From the NCBI RefSeq assembly GCF_050485565.1, contig NZ_JBJHBQ010000003.1, positions 240,259 to 304,258 on the forward strand: DNA of 64,000 nt. The letters are read 5' to 3'. Source of the DNA: Glycocaulis sp050485565 (GTDB lineage Bacteria; Pseudomonadota; Alphaproteobacteria; Caulobacterales; Maricaulaceae). The notes under the pieces are model-generated. The model ran no database searches. It worked only from the letters and a program-made list of their open reading frames with translations, and was not told where the DNA came from. The position numbers and the translations under genes are program-made. Every line of letters begins with the position of its first letter. The stretch's first letter is position 1. Positions 17,938-26,257 of the stretch are shown in pieces.

Positions 17938-19304
17938 GCTCGACTGACCCGATATTGAACCGGCACGCCCGCATTGCGGTGATTGGTGCCGGTGTGGCTG
18001 GTCTGGGCGCGGCCTGGGCGCTGCGTGGCCTGCATCAGGTTGTGCTCTACGAGAAGGATGGCCGTCTTGGCGGTCACGCCAACACCGTCCACGTCGATCA
18101 CGCGGGACAGGAAACACCGGTCGATACCGGCTTCATCGTGTTCAACCGCCTCAACTACCCCAATCTGACCGCGCTGTTTGTCCATCTGGGCATTGAGACT
18201 CACCGCACCGATATGAGCTTCGGGTTCAGCCTGGGCGGACGGTGTGAGTGGTCCTCCAACGGGCTTGGCGGGCTGTTCGCGCAACCTTCCAACCTGCTGC
18301 GGCCCTCCTTCATCGGCATGCTGCGCGATGTCTTGCGCTTCAACGCGCAGGCCGTGCGTGATCTTGAAGGTGGCGCGCTGACGGGGCTATCGCTTGGCCA
18401 GTATCTCGATCTGTACGAGTTCAGCACCGCCTTCCGGGAACAATACCTCCTGCCCATGGGTGCCGCGATCTGGTCAGCCAGCGAAAGCGACATGGCCGCC
18501 TACCCGGCAGAAGCCTTTGTGCGGTTCTTCAAAAACCACCGCCTGGTCAACGCGAAACGTCCCAAATGGGAAACTGTCGCCGGCGGCAGCCAGACCTATG
18601 TCGACGCATTGTGGCGCGACATGGAGGCGTCCGGCGTGCAGCGCCGCTCCGGGGCGGTCAGCGTCACCCGGCTGCGCACGGGTGGGGTACGGATTGTGGA
18701 CGCTGATGGCCATGCAGAGCGCTACGACGAGGTGATCCTTGCCTGCCACTCCAGCGAAGCGCTGGCACTTCTCACCGATGCGGACGCCGATGAGCGCGAA
18801 ATGCTGGGCGCGATCCCCTACGCACCCAACATGGCGGTGCTCCACCGCGATGAGAGCTTTCTGCCCCGCCGCAAGGGCGCGCGGGCGGCATGGTGCTATA
18901 TGCGCGATGACAATACCGGCGCTGCTGCAGTGACTTACGACATGAACCGTCTGCAGCATATCAATCCGGCGCAGCCATTGCTGGTGACGCTGAACCCGTC
19001 GCGTGAGCCCGACCCGGCCAAAGTGCTGGGCCGGTATAGCTACGACCACCCTCAATTCACGCCTGCCGGTCTGGCGGCGCAGCGCATATTCAATCGCGTT
19101 CAGGGCGTGCGCCATACATGGTTTGCCGGCGCGTGGCTGGGATATGGCTTCCACGAGGACGGGCTGCGCTCCGGCCTGCGGGTTGCCTTGCGCCTTGGCG
19201 GCGCGATTCCGTGGGCATTTGCCGATGGCGACGTAAATGGCGGAGAATGGGGTGAGCGGCCGGGCATCGCCCTGCCGAACGTTCACGCCCTACCCGCGGA
19301 GTGA
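17934..19304 (+). CDS. FAD-dependent amine-oxidase-fold oxidoreductase
   Basis: Flavoprotein of 456 aa. The N-terminal dinucleotide-binding motif IAVIGAGVAGLGAAWAL (about residues 14-30) is followed by LYEKDGRLGGHANTV. PVDTGFIVFNRLNYPNL and the C-terminal GAWLGYGFHEDGL motif are typical of the NAD(P)-binding/FAD proteins found next to DUF1365 and cyclopropane-synthase genes. A related FAD enzyme takes part in lipid methylation/furan fatty acid synthesis in Rhodobacter, so a fatty-acyl substrate is plausible but unproven. It overlaps phr by 4 nt. Confidence 0.87.
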   Translation: MSSTDPILNRHARIAVIGAGVAGLGAAWALRGLHQVVLYEKDGRLGGHANTVHVDHAGQETPVDTGFIVFNRLNYPNLTALFVHLGIETHRTDMSFGFSLGGRCEWSSNGLGGLFAQPSNLLRPSFIGMLRDVLRFNAQAVRDLEGGALTGLSLGQYLDLYEFSTAFREQYLLPMGAAIWSASESDMAAYPAEAFVRFFKNHRLVNAKRPKWETVAGGSQTYVDALWRDMEASGVQRRSGAVSVTRLRTGGVRIVDADGHAERYDEVILACHSSEALALLTDADADEREMLGAIPYAPNMAVLHRDESFLPRRKGARAAWCYMRDDNTGAAAVTYDMNRLQHINPAQPLLVTLNPSREPDPAKVLGRYSYDHPQFTPAGLAAQRIFNRVQGVRHTWFAGAWLGYGFHEDGLRSGLRVALRLGGAIPWAFADGDVNGGEWGERPGIALPNVHALPAE

Positions 19305-20095
19305 TGATGACGCCGCCTGCCCGGCTTTTCCTCGGACACACCGTACACGAGCGCACCCAGCCCTTCGTGCATCGCTTCCGCTATGCCATCGCCATGATGA
19401 TGCTGGACCTTGACCAGCTGGAGGCGGCGGGGCGGCTGTCGCGCCTGTTCTCGGTCGAGCGCTTCAACCTGTTCAGCTTCCGTCAGCGCGACCACGGCCC
19501 ACGGGACGGCTCCTCTTTGAAGGAGTGGGCGCTGGCACGGCTTGCTGCGGCGGGCGTCGATACCGCCGTGTCGCGCGTGCGCCTTTTATGTTCGCCGCGC
19601 GTGCTGGGTTATGTCTTCAACCCGATCTCGCTCTATCTCGCTGACGATGCGGACGGAAACACGCTCGCGGTGATCTATCAGGTCCACAACACGTTCGGCG
19701 ACGCCCACGCCTATGTCGCGCCACTGGCGGGCAGCGTGCCGGAGAAACACAGCGCGCAGAAGCGCTTCCATGTCTCGCCCTTCTTCCCGGTATCAGGGCG
19801 CTACGATTTCACTCTGCGCGATGGCGATGACCAGCTCTCGCTCGTGATCCACAAGGTCGAGGACGCAGGCAAGGATTTCCTCGCAACCATGCAGCTGGAG
19901 GCGCGAAGCGTATCGTCAGGAAGCTTGCTCAAACTCTTTGCCACCCAGCCTTTTTCGACGCTGAAGACCATCTCCGCCATCCACTGGGAGGCGGTGCGGC
20001 TTTTCCTCAGGGGCGCGCGCTATCACCGCCGCCCCGAGCCCCCGGCAGACGATACAATTATCGAGCGGTCGGATGCATCCAACGAGATAGTTTGA
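19304..20095 (+). CDS. DUF1365 family protein
   Basis: Protein of about 263 aa, full DUF1365 length, function unknown. Family motifs: FLGHTVHERTQPFVHRFRY at the N-terminus, LLCSPRVLGYVFNPISLYL (with the FNPvS core), VHNTFGDAHAY, and KRFHVSPFFPVSGRYDF. DUF1365 genes nearly always sit between the flavoprotein and the cyclopropane-fatty-acid-synthase gene, as here, implying a membrane-lipid role. The start is uncertain: GTG 19301, ATG 19304 and ATG 19307 are consecutive codons overlapping the upstream stop. Confidence 0.88.
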   Translation: MMTPPARLFLGHTVHERTQPFVHRFRYAIAMMMLDLDQLEAAGRLSRLFSVERFNLFSFRQRDHGPRDGSSLKEWALARLAAAGVDTAVSRVRLLCSPRVLGYVFNPISLYLADDADGNTLAVIYQVHNTFGDAHAYVAPLAGSVPEKHSAQKRFHVSPFFPVSGRYDFTLRDGDDQLSLVIHKVEDAGKDFLATMQLEARSVSSGSLLKLFATQPFSTLKTISAIHWEAVRLFLRGARYHRRPEPPADDTIIERSDASNEIV

Positions 20096-20153
20096 GCGTA
20101 ATCCCTAATAGGCGTAGAATTTGGACCGGCAGTCAGCCGGAAGGTATCTCCGA

Positions 20154-21404
20154 ATGACCGATGCAGCACTTTCCAGTTTTGACCCCTCGCGCCCGCTTCA
20201 GGCCTGCCGGGACACGATTGCCCGGCTGCAGGGCGTACCCCGCCTGTTCAAGGCGGGCCTTACCCTGCTTTTGAAGTTCGGCACCGGATCTCTCACCGTC
20301 GTGCTGCCTGATGGCCGCAGCCTGCGCTTTCAGGGCAAGGAGCCGGGTGCCGATGCCGTGATGGAGGTGCGCGATTACGCCATGGTCCGCCGCGTGTTTG
20401 CCGGCGGTGATGTGGGCTTTGCCGAATCCTACATGGCGGGCCAATGGACGACGCCGGACCTTGCTAAAGTGCTGGAAGTATTCTCCGCAAACCTCGATAA
20501 AATCAACAATATCGAGAAAGGCGCCCCCCTCACCCGTATGGCGCACTGGGTCTGGCATCGCCTGCGCGCCAACACCAAGGCTCAGGCGCGCAAGAATATC
20601 GAAGCGCACTACGATCTCGGCAATGCCTTCTATGAGCTGTGGCTCGACCCGTCCATGACCTATTCGGCCGCGCGCTTTACCGCGCCGGATCTGGGGCTGG
20701 AGGCCGCGCAGAAGAAAAAATACGCCAGCCTGGCCCGCCTAATCGGGCTGGAGCCCGGCATGCATGTGCTGGAGATTGGCTGCGGCTGGGGCGGGTTCGC
20801 CGAATATGCCGCTGGTGAGATCGGCGCGCGTGTGACCTGCCTCACCCTCTCGCCCTCCCAGCGCGAATACGCCCTGGAGCGTATGGAGCGCGCGGGTCTG
20901 TCAGACAAGGTGGAAATCAAACTGCAGGACTATCGCGACGAAACCGGCAGCTATGATTGCGTCGCCTCCATCGAGATGTTCGAGGCGGTCGGCGAGGAAT
21001 ACTGGCCGTCCTATTTCGCCAAGGTGCGCGAATGTCTGAAACCCGGCGGCAAGGCCGGCTTGCAGATCATCACGATCCGCGACGATCTGTTTGACAGCTA
21101 CCGCAAGCGCGCGGACTTCATCCAGCGCTACATCTTCCCCGGCGGCATCTTGCCAAGCGTTGAGCGCCTGAATGGCGAGTTCGCCAAGGCAGAACTGAAC
21201 CCCGTTACGGCCGAGATGTTCGGCGTGGACTATGCCGACACGCTGGCCCACTGGATGGAACGCTTTCAGGCTGCCTGGCCGCAGATCGAGCCGATGGGCT
21301 TTGATCTGCGCTTCCGGCGCATGTGGGAGTTCTATCTGGCCTATTGCGAGGCGGGCTTCCGCACCGGCCGCATTGATGTCGGCCAGTTCGTGCTGGAGCG
21401 TTAA
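20154..21404 (+). CDS. cfa: Cyclopropane-fatty-acyl-phospholipid synthase family methyltransferase
   Basis: SAM-dependent enzyme of 416 aa acting on unsaturated acyl chains of membrane phospholipids. The SAM site is VLEIGCGWGGFAEYA. EAHYDLGNAFYELWLDPSMT and the C-terminal YLAYCEAGFRTGRIDVGQ (the family FR...Q end) are present. The start at 20154 follows CGGAAGG; an in-frame TTG at 20121 is less likely. It could be a true cyclopropane synthase or a UfaM-like methylase for furan fatty acids; motif reading does not separate these. It is the last gene of the phr operon, and its stop shares 4 nt (TTAA) with the convergent SDR gene. Confidence 0.9.
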   Translation: MTDAALSSFDPSRPLQACRDTIARLQGVPRLFKAGLTLLLKFGTGSLTVVLPDGRSLRFQGKEPGADAVMEVRDYAMVRRVFAGGDVGFAESYMAGQWTTPDLAKVLEVFSANLDKINNIEKGAPLTRMAHWVWHRLRANTKAQARKNIEAHYDLGNAFYELWLDPSMTYSAARFTAPDLGLEAAQKKKYASLARLIGLEPGMHVLEIGCGWGGFAEYAAGEIGARVTCLTLSPSQREYALERMERAGLSDKVEIKLQDYRDETGSYDCVASIEMFEAVGEEYWPSYFAKVRECLKPGGKAGLQIITIRDDLFDSYRKRADFIQRYIFPGGILPSVERLNGEFAKAELNPVTAEMFGVDYADTLAHWMERFQAAWPQIEPMGFDLRFRRMWEFYLAYCEAGFRTGRIDVGQFVLER

Positions 21405-22189
21405 ACCGGCTTGTCCCAGCCGGTCTGTTTCCTCACCAGCCCCAGAGACCAGCTGTATGGCAGCGCATAGATGGCTTTCAGCGCCCAAGTGAAGCGGCGC
21501 GGGAAGGTGATTTCAAAGCGCTTGCTCGTCAGGCCCGTCGCGATGCGTTTAGCCGCCGTCTCCGCACTGACCATGAAGGGTTTGGGGAAGGCATTATCGT
21601 CCTGTGCGGGCGTTTCCACAAAGCCCGGCGTGATGACCTGACACAGCACGCCATAGCGGTGCAGCTCGATGCGCAGGCACGCCGCCATATTGACCAGCGC
21701 CGCCTTGCTGGCCCCATAGGCGGATGAGGTCGGCATGCCGCCGAAGGATGTCGCGGAGGAGACGACGGCGATCTGCCCTGCCCGCCGCTCCGTCATGCGC
21801 GGGGTCAGCGCGCACAGGCATGCCGCCGTGCCCGACAGATTCACATCGAACGTCTTTTTGTAGTCCTCAAAAGACGGGTTCTCGGCGTTGATGGAGAGGT
21901 AAATGCCCGCGTTCAGGACAGCGAGCGCAATCGGCCCGTGTGCCGCTTCGATGGTCTTCACGGCGTCTTCCACGCCCTCGGCATCGGTCAGATCAACAGC
22001 GTGCGCGATGATACGGCCCTTGCCGGAATGCCCCGCAGCGATCGTCTCCAGTTTCTCCGCGCTTCTGGCAGAAATCACCACCGTCCAGCCCTGGCCAGCC
22101 AGACGTTTCGCCAGCGCCGCGCCAATGCCTGAACTGCCGCCCGTTACCCAGGCGATACCGTCTGACGGTTTCATGGCGCGCGGTGTCAT
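21401..22189 (-). CDS. Short-chain dehydrogenase/reductase
   Basis: NAD(P)-dependent SDR of 262 aa. Residues 13-24 carry the cofactor motif VTGGSSGIGAAL. NAGIYL is the NAG motif, SSATS precedes the catalytic Tyr, and YGASKAAL is the YxxxK motif. The substrate is unknown; the C-terminus is hydrophobic, as in lipid-acting SDRs. It overlaps the upstream photolyase-related gene by 4 nt and is last in a four-gene minus-strand operon converging on the phr-cfa operon. The context suggests a role in the same lipid-remodelling or stress process. Confidence 0.9.
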   Translation of the reverse strand: MTPRAMKPSDGIAWVTGGSSGIGAALAKRLAGQGWTVVISARSAEKLETIAAGHSGKGRIIAHAVDLTDAEGVEDAVKTIEAAHGPIALAVLNAGIYLSINAENPSFEDYKKTFDVNLSGTAACLCALTPRMTERRAGQIAVVSSATSFGGMPTSSAYGASKAALVNMAACLRIELHRYGVLCQVITPGFVETPAQDDNAFPKPFMVSAETAAKRIATGLTSKRFEITFPRRFTWALKAIYALPYSWSLGLVRKQTGWDKPV

Positions 22190-23736
22190 GAGGCTTTCCT
22201 TTGTGTCCAGGCGATGCCAATGGATTCGAAGAAGCGGTCGGCGTCTTCGCGTATTGCCTCGCGGCGCTCATCGCTGAACCGGTTGAGATTTGAGAGGATA
22301 GGTCCGAGACGGCGATTGCCCTTCAGCCTCGCCTCATTCTCCAGCATGAAATTCCAGTAGAGATAGTTGAACGGGCAGGCTTTTTCGCCGGTCTTGGCTT
22401 TCACGTCATAGCGGCAGCCTGCGCAATGATCGCTCGTCCGGTCGATATAGGCGCCGCTCGCTGCATAGGGCTTGGTCGCCATGACGCCGCCATCAGCATA
22501 AAGCGCCATGCCGTGCGTGTTGGGTGCTTCCACCCACTCATAGGCATCGGCATAGACCGCCAGATACCATTCATTGACAGCCTTGGGATCAATACCGGCC
22601 AGAAGCGCGAAATTGCCCGTCACCATCAGGCGCTGGATATGGTGGGCGTAGGCGTGCTTGCGCGTGGTGTTCACCACATCGGCGATGCACGCCATGTCCG
22701 TCTCGGCCGTCCAGTAGAAGTCTGGCAAGGGCCGGTGCGCATTCAGCGCATTGCGCTCCAGATATTCCGGCATGAAGTGCCAGTAGATACCGCGCACATA
22801 TTCGCGCCAGCCAAGGATCTGCCGGATGAAGCCCTCAACCGCGTTCAGCGGCGCCTTGCTGTCCTGCCAGGCCCTCTCCGCCTTGCGGCAGACCTCCAGA
22901 GGGTCCAGCAGGCCGCAATTGAGGTAGAGCGACAGGATGGAGTGAAAGAGGAACGCCTCTCCATCCTTCAGAGCATCCTGATAATCACCGAAATCTGGCA
23001 GGGCGTGCTCGATGAACCAGTCCAGCTGTTCCAGCGCGCCTTCGCGCGTCACCGCATAGCCAAAGGGCTCGATATCACCGAACCCGTCCGGGAAGCGCTC
23101 TTCGATGAGGGTCATCACCTCCCGGGTTATCCCGTCCGGTTCGACCCATGCGCGGCGGGGCAGTCTGGTATCCGCCGGCAGCGCCTTGCGGTTCTGCGCA
23201 TCATAATTCCACTGCCCGCCTTCGGGCTGGTCTCCATCCATCAGCAGGCCGGTCTCCCGGCGCATCTCGCGGTAGAAATACTCCATGGTCAGGCGCTGCT
23301 TGCCGCTGGCCCAGCGGGCGAAACGCTCATGCGGGCAGATGAAGCGGTCATCGGCGCGCATCTCAACTGGCACATCGAACCCGTCCGGCCATTCGCGCAT
23401 GATCTCCATCAGCCGGTACTCGCCCGGCTCTGTGTGTACGATGCGCTGCAGGCCCTGCTCATCCCCCAGCGCGCGTGCCACCTCGCCTTCAAGGCTATGG
23501 GAGTTGTTTGGGTCATCAAGGCGCACATAGCGCACCTTCAGCCCCTCCTCTCGAAGGCTCTGCGCAAAATGGCGCATGGCGGAGAACAGGAAGGCGATTT
23601 TCTTGCGATGATGCGGGACGTATGACGCCTCGTCATTGACCTCGGCCATCAGGATCAGATCGTCAGGCTGCGCGCCCCGCAAGGCAGACAGCTCGCGCGT
23701 CAGCTGATCGCCAAGAACAAGCCGCAAAGTGCGCAT
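22186..23736 (-). CDS. phrB: Iron-sulfur bacterial (6-4) photolyase (FeS-BCP / PhrB type)
   Basis: Cryptochrome/photolyase-family protein of 516 aa opening with LRLVLGDQLTRELSAL, typical of the DPRP family. Cys350, Cys438, Cys441 (HCAGC) and Cys454 (KACPFNYLYW) match the 4Fe-4S ligands described for Agrobacterium PhrB, with the same numbering. Known members repair (6-4) photoproducts using FAD, a lumazine antenna and the cluster. It overlaps the SDR by 4 nt and DUF6134 by 1 nt. Together with phr (16483) the cluster covers both main UV lesions. Confidence 0.93.
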   Translation of the reverse strand: MRTLRLVLGDQLTRELSALRGAQPDDLILMAEVNDEASYVPHHRKKIAFLFSAMRHFAQSLREEGLKVRYVRLDDPNNSHSLEGEVARALGDEQGLQRIVHTEPGEYRLMEIMREWPDGFDVPVEMRADDRFICPHERFARWASGKQRLTMEYFYREMRRETGLLMDGDQPEGGQWNYDAQNRKALPADTRLPRRAWVEPDGITREVMTLIEERFPDGFGDIEPFGYAVTREGALEQLDWFIEHALPDFGDYQDALKDGEAFLFHSILSLYLNCGLLDPLEVCRKAERAWQDSKAPLNAVEGFIRQILGWREYVRGIYWHFMPEYLERNALNAHRPLPDFYWTAETDMACIADVVNTTRKHAYAHHIQRLMVTGNFALLAGIDPKAVNEWYLAVYADAYEWVEAPNTHGMALYADGGVMATKPYAASGAYIDRTSDHCAGCRYDVKAKTGEKACPFNYLYWNFMLENEARLKGNRRLGPILSNLNRFSDERREAIREDADRFFESIGIAWTQRKAS

Positions 23737-24416
23737 CAGGCAGCCGGATTAGCCTGCCGGACATAGCGGATGCGCTGGCCGCGCGCCTCGAACTCGCACC
23801 CCGCCCAGAAGCCGTTCTCATCATACCAGAGATCGACGGTGAGCGTGCCTTCCAGCCGGATGCGGCGTGCCTGAATGGTCCCGCCATCGGCCTCGATCTG
23901 GTCCATCCCCATATCGGTGATGGTTACCTCCATCACATCGCCATGCTCGGTATTGAGTATCCGGCGCAGATCCTCCTCATAGCCGCGCCAGTGCGAGGAC
24001 GGGATGATATCGCGCGGCAGCTCTTCGGTATGGCGTTCGCCCTCGGGAAGGACACCCTCGCTGACGATGCCGGAGCCATTGCGCGCCGCCGCAACCGGGA
24101 AGCGGTCGCCATCTTTGAGGGTCTCGCCCTCCAGCGCGACCAGCTGTCCGCCGCGCCAGCGCTCCACCGAGTCATGCTCGTAGCGGAACACGGTCAGCGG
24201 GCCGACACCGGCGCGCAGACGCACTGAAATCTCGGCGACCAGCTCCTCTCCGCTACGCGAGAACCGGACCTCGTGGGTGCCGAAACTGGAATTACCGCGA
24301 TAGACGTTGAACTGGATTGTCTCGCCGCCGCGCGGATCGGCGGGAATGGCGCCATGCGCCGCAGGCGCTGCGATGGCCAGAGCCATGACACTGGCAAGAA
24401 TTGCTAGCGGTTTCAT
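23736..24416 (-). CDS. DUF6134 family exported protein
   Basis: Protein of 226 aa with a signal peptide (MKPLAILASVMALAIAAPAA, likely cut after AHG or nearby), so probably periplasmic. The mature part is beta-rich and resembles DUF6134 proteins: YRGNSSFGTHEVRFSR, FRYEHDSVERW and a C-terminal LWYDENGFWAG-CEFEARG. Function is unknown; the layout recalls lipocalin-like or lipid-binding beta folds, which is speculation. ATG at 24416 is preferred over the adjacent GTG (24419) because GGGAG lies 8 nt before it. It overlaps the photolyase-like gene by 1 nt. Confidence 0.75.
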   Translation of the reverse strand: MKPLAILASVMALAIAAPAAHGAIPADPRGGETIQFNVYRGNSSFGTHEVRFSRSGEELVAEISVRLRAGVGPLTVFRYEHDSVERWRGGQLVALEGETLKDGDRFPVAAARNGSGIVSEGVLPEGERHTEELPRDIIPSSHWRGYEEDLRRILNTEHGDVMEVTITDMGMDQIEADGGTIQARRIRLEGTLTVDLWYDENGFWAGCEFEARGQRIRYVRQANPAA

Positions 24417-24465
24417 CACGCATACTCCCGGAATCTGAAAAAGCGCAGTTACACGGCCCGGCCGA

Positions 24466-25146
24466 TCAGTTCAGGCGGCGCATGGGGCGGGCTAGCCGGT
24501 CTATCCAGCCATAGAGAGGATTGACCGGCTTCCATTCGCCCATGCTCACTGTCAGGCATATACAGGCGACATTGCCCTGCACGGCTGGACGGTGGCGCAT
24601 GCCAGGTGCCGCGCTGCAAAGATCACCCGCCCGGTACAACGCGTGACCATCGTGAAAAGCTCCCGTCAGAACGAGGGTCAGCTCTTCGCCGCCATGATCG
24701 TGTGGCGGGATGCCGCCACCGGGCTTAAGCAGGACCAGGCTGGCTTCGGCGGTCTCGTCACTGACGGCGTCCAGAACAATCTCCTGCACACCCCCAAGAC
24801 GGCGCGACCAGTTCAGCCCGCCACTGGCCGAGCGCTCGATATAGGGGCTTAAGGCCCGTGGAAGACCGGTAGAGGGATCAAGGACCTGATCGTCGTCCGG
24901 TGCGCCGGCCGCCGGCTCTTCAGCCCGCGCCAGCACCGCGTCGAGGGCATTGGCAGGCATGGATGCTGGGTGAAGCCCGGCCAGCAGCCCGCCAAAGCCC
25001 GTTTCGGCGGCGCGGACATAAGCGCTGGCTTGAGGGTTCAGCGCCGCCTGACATTCCGCCAGAAGGCGTATGGCGGCGGGGCCTGTACCAGCGGCATAAT
25101 CGAACAGATGCGCGTCTTCTCTGGCAGGCACGGGGCAAAGCTCCAT
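24466..25146 (-). CDS. ChrR-like cupin protein with degenerate anti-sigma domain
   Basis: Protein of 226 aa aligned with ChrR, the zinc anti-sigma factor that releases RpoE on singlet oxygen. The N-terminal part keeps YAAGT (residues 18-22), but the zinc ligands are lost: the HLxLCxxC segment reads ECQAALNPQ. The C-terminal cupin keeps PHDHGGEE and RH as probable metal ligands. No sigma-factor gene is adjacent; the neighbour upstream is cysK on the other strand. It may be a co-regulator of the regulon, like the cupin encoded beside the cfa-like gene in Rhodobacter, rather than the primary anti-sigma factor. It is the first gene of the operon, with a candidate RpoE-type promoter 16 nt upstream. 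Confidence 0.78.
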   Translation of the reverse strand: MELCPVPAREDAHLFDYAAGTGPAAIRLLAECQAALNPQASAYVRAAETGFGGLLAGLHPASMPANALDAVLARAEEPAAGAPDDDQVLDPSTGLPRALSPYIERSASGGLNWSRRLGGVQEIVLDAVSDETAEASLVLLKPGGGIPPHDHGGEELTLVLTGAFHDGHALYRAGDLCSAAPGMRHRPAVQGNVACICLTVSMGEWKPVNPLYGWIDRLARPMRRLN

Positions 25147-25161
25147 CTGGTGTTTCGGAAA

Positions 25162-25191
25162 TCTATACGCGGTGGCCCCTTGACCGGATCA
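25162..25191 (-). promoter_or_regulatory. Candidate RpoE/ChrR-type promoter of the ChrR-like operon
   Basis: On the minus strand, TGATCC (25186-25191), 18 bp, then TATAGA (25162-25167). The -10 lies only 15 nt before the start codon, implying a very short leader. It mirrors the promoter at 16407-16436, so both operons of this cluster are probably switched on together. Confidence 0.55.
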
Positions 25192-25243
25192 GCCAGACCG
25201 CTAGCCAGAACGCAGACGTCTGATTTCAAGAAGAGGCCAAGCC

Positions 25244-26257
25244 ATGACAGCCCGCCACCCTGCCCGCTCTGTTATCGACCTGATCGGCAACACGCCGCTG
25301 GTCCGCCTGAACGCTGCCAGTGATGCGACGGGCTGCGAAATCCTTGGCAAGGCCGAATTTCTCAACCCCGGTGGCTCGGTGAAGGACCGCGCGGCGCTCG
25401 GCATTGTCCGCGCTGCCGAAAAAAGCGGTGCGCTGAAACCCGGCGGCACCATTGTCGAAGGCACGGCCGGCAATACCGGTATCGGGCTGGCCATGGTCGC
25501 CTCGGCGCTGGGATACCGCACGGTGATCGTCTTTCCGCGTACCCAGTCGAAGGAAAAGCGCGACGCGATCCTGCTGGCGGGGGCAGAGCTGATCGAGGTC
25601 GATGCCGTCCCTTACGCCAATCCCAATCACTATGCGCGCTATTCCGGTACGCTGGCCGAAGAGCTGAACGCCAGCGAGCCCAACGGCGCCATCTGGGCCA
25701 ACCAGTTCGATAATGTCGCGAACCGCCAGGCCCATTTCGACACGACGGGCCCGGAAATCTGGGAGCAGACCGGCGGCAAGATTGACGGCTTCGTGGCCGC
25801 TGTCGGTTCCGGCGGAACGCTGGCCGGCGTCGGCATGTACCTCAAATCCAAGAGCGACAAGGTGCAGATTGCGCTGGCAGACCCCGGCGGCGCGGCGCTC
25901 TACGGCTATTACGCCCATGGCGAGCTGAAAGCCGAAGGCAATTCCATCACCGAAGGCATCGGCCAGAGCCGCATCACCGCCAATCTGGAAGGCGCGCCGG
26001 TCGATCACGCCTTCCGCATTCCCGATGAGGAAGCGCTGGAAATCCTCTACGCGCTGATCCAGCACGAGGGGCTGTGCCTTGGCGGTTCGGCGGGCATCAA
26101 TATTGCCGGCGCGATCCGCCTCGCCCGAAAGCTGGGGCCGGGCCACACCATCGTGACAATCCTGTGCGATCACGGCGCGCGCTATCAGTCCAAGCTCTAC
26201 AACCCGGAATTCCTGAAAGAAAAGGGCCTGCCGGTGCCGCCCTGGGTGAAGAATTAG
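25244..26257 (+). CDS. cysK: Cysteine synthase A (O-acetylserine sulfhydrylase)
   Basis: PLP enzyme making cysteine from O-acetylserine and sulfide. Length 337 aa. IDLIGNTPLVRL at the N-terminus, the PLP Lys47 in NPGGSVKDRAA, the substrate loop EGTAGNTGIG and the PLP-phosphate loop AAVGSGGTLAG are all present. GAGG lies 7 nt before the ATG. It stands alone, divergent from the ChrR-like operon, and its stop shares 4 nt (TTAG) with the convergent binding-protein gene. Confidence 0.95.
   Translation: MTARHPARSVIDLIGNTPLVRLNAASDATGCEILGKAEFLNPGGSVKDRAALGIVRAAEKSGALKPGGTIVEGTAGNTGIGLAMVASALGYRTVIVFPRTQSKEKRDAILLAGAELIEVDAVPYANPNHYARYSGTLAEELNASEPNGAIWANQFDNVANRQAHFDTTGPEIWEQTGGKIDGFVAAVGSGGTLAGVGMYLKSKSDKVQIALADPGGAALYGYYAHGELKAEGNSITEGIGQSRITANLEGAPVDHAFRIPDEEALEILYALIQHEGLCLGGSAGINIAGAIRLARKLGPGHTIVTILCDHGARYQSKLYNPEFLKEKGLPVPPWVKN

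Noticed and set aside
22426..23625. A 399-codon open frame on the plus strand opposite the iron-sulfur photolyase
   Set aside because: It mirrors the codon periodicity of a well-supported gene in GC-rich DNA; its translation is rich in Arg/His/Gln, with no domain or ribosome site.
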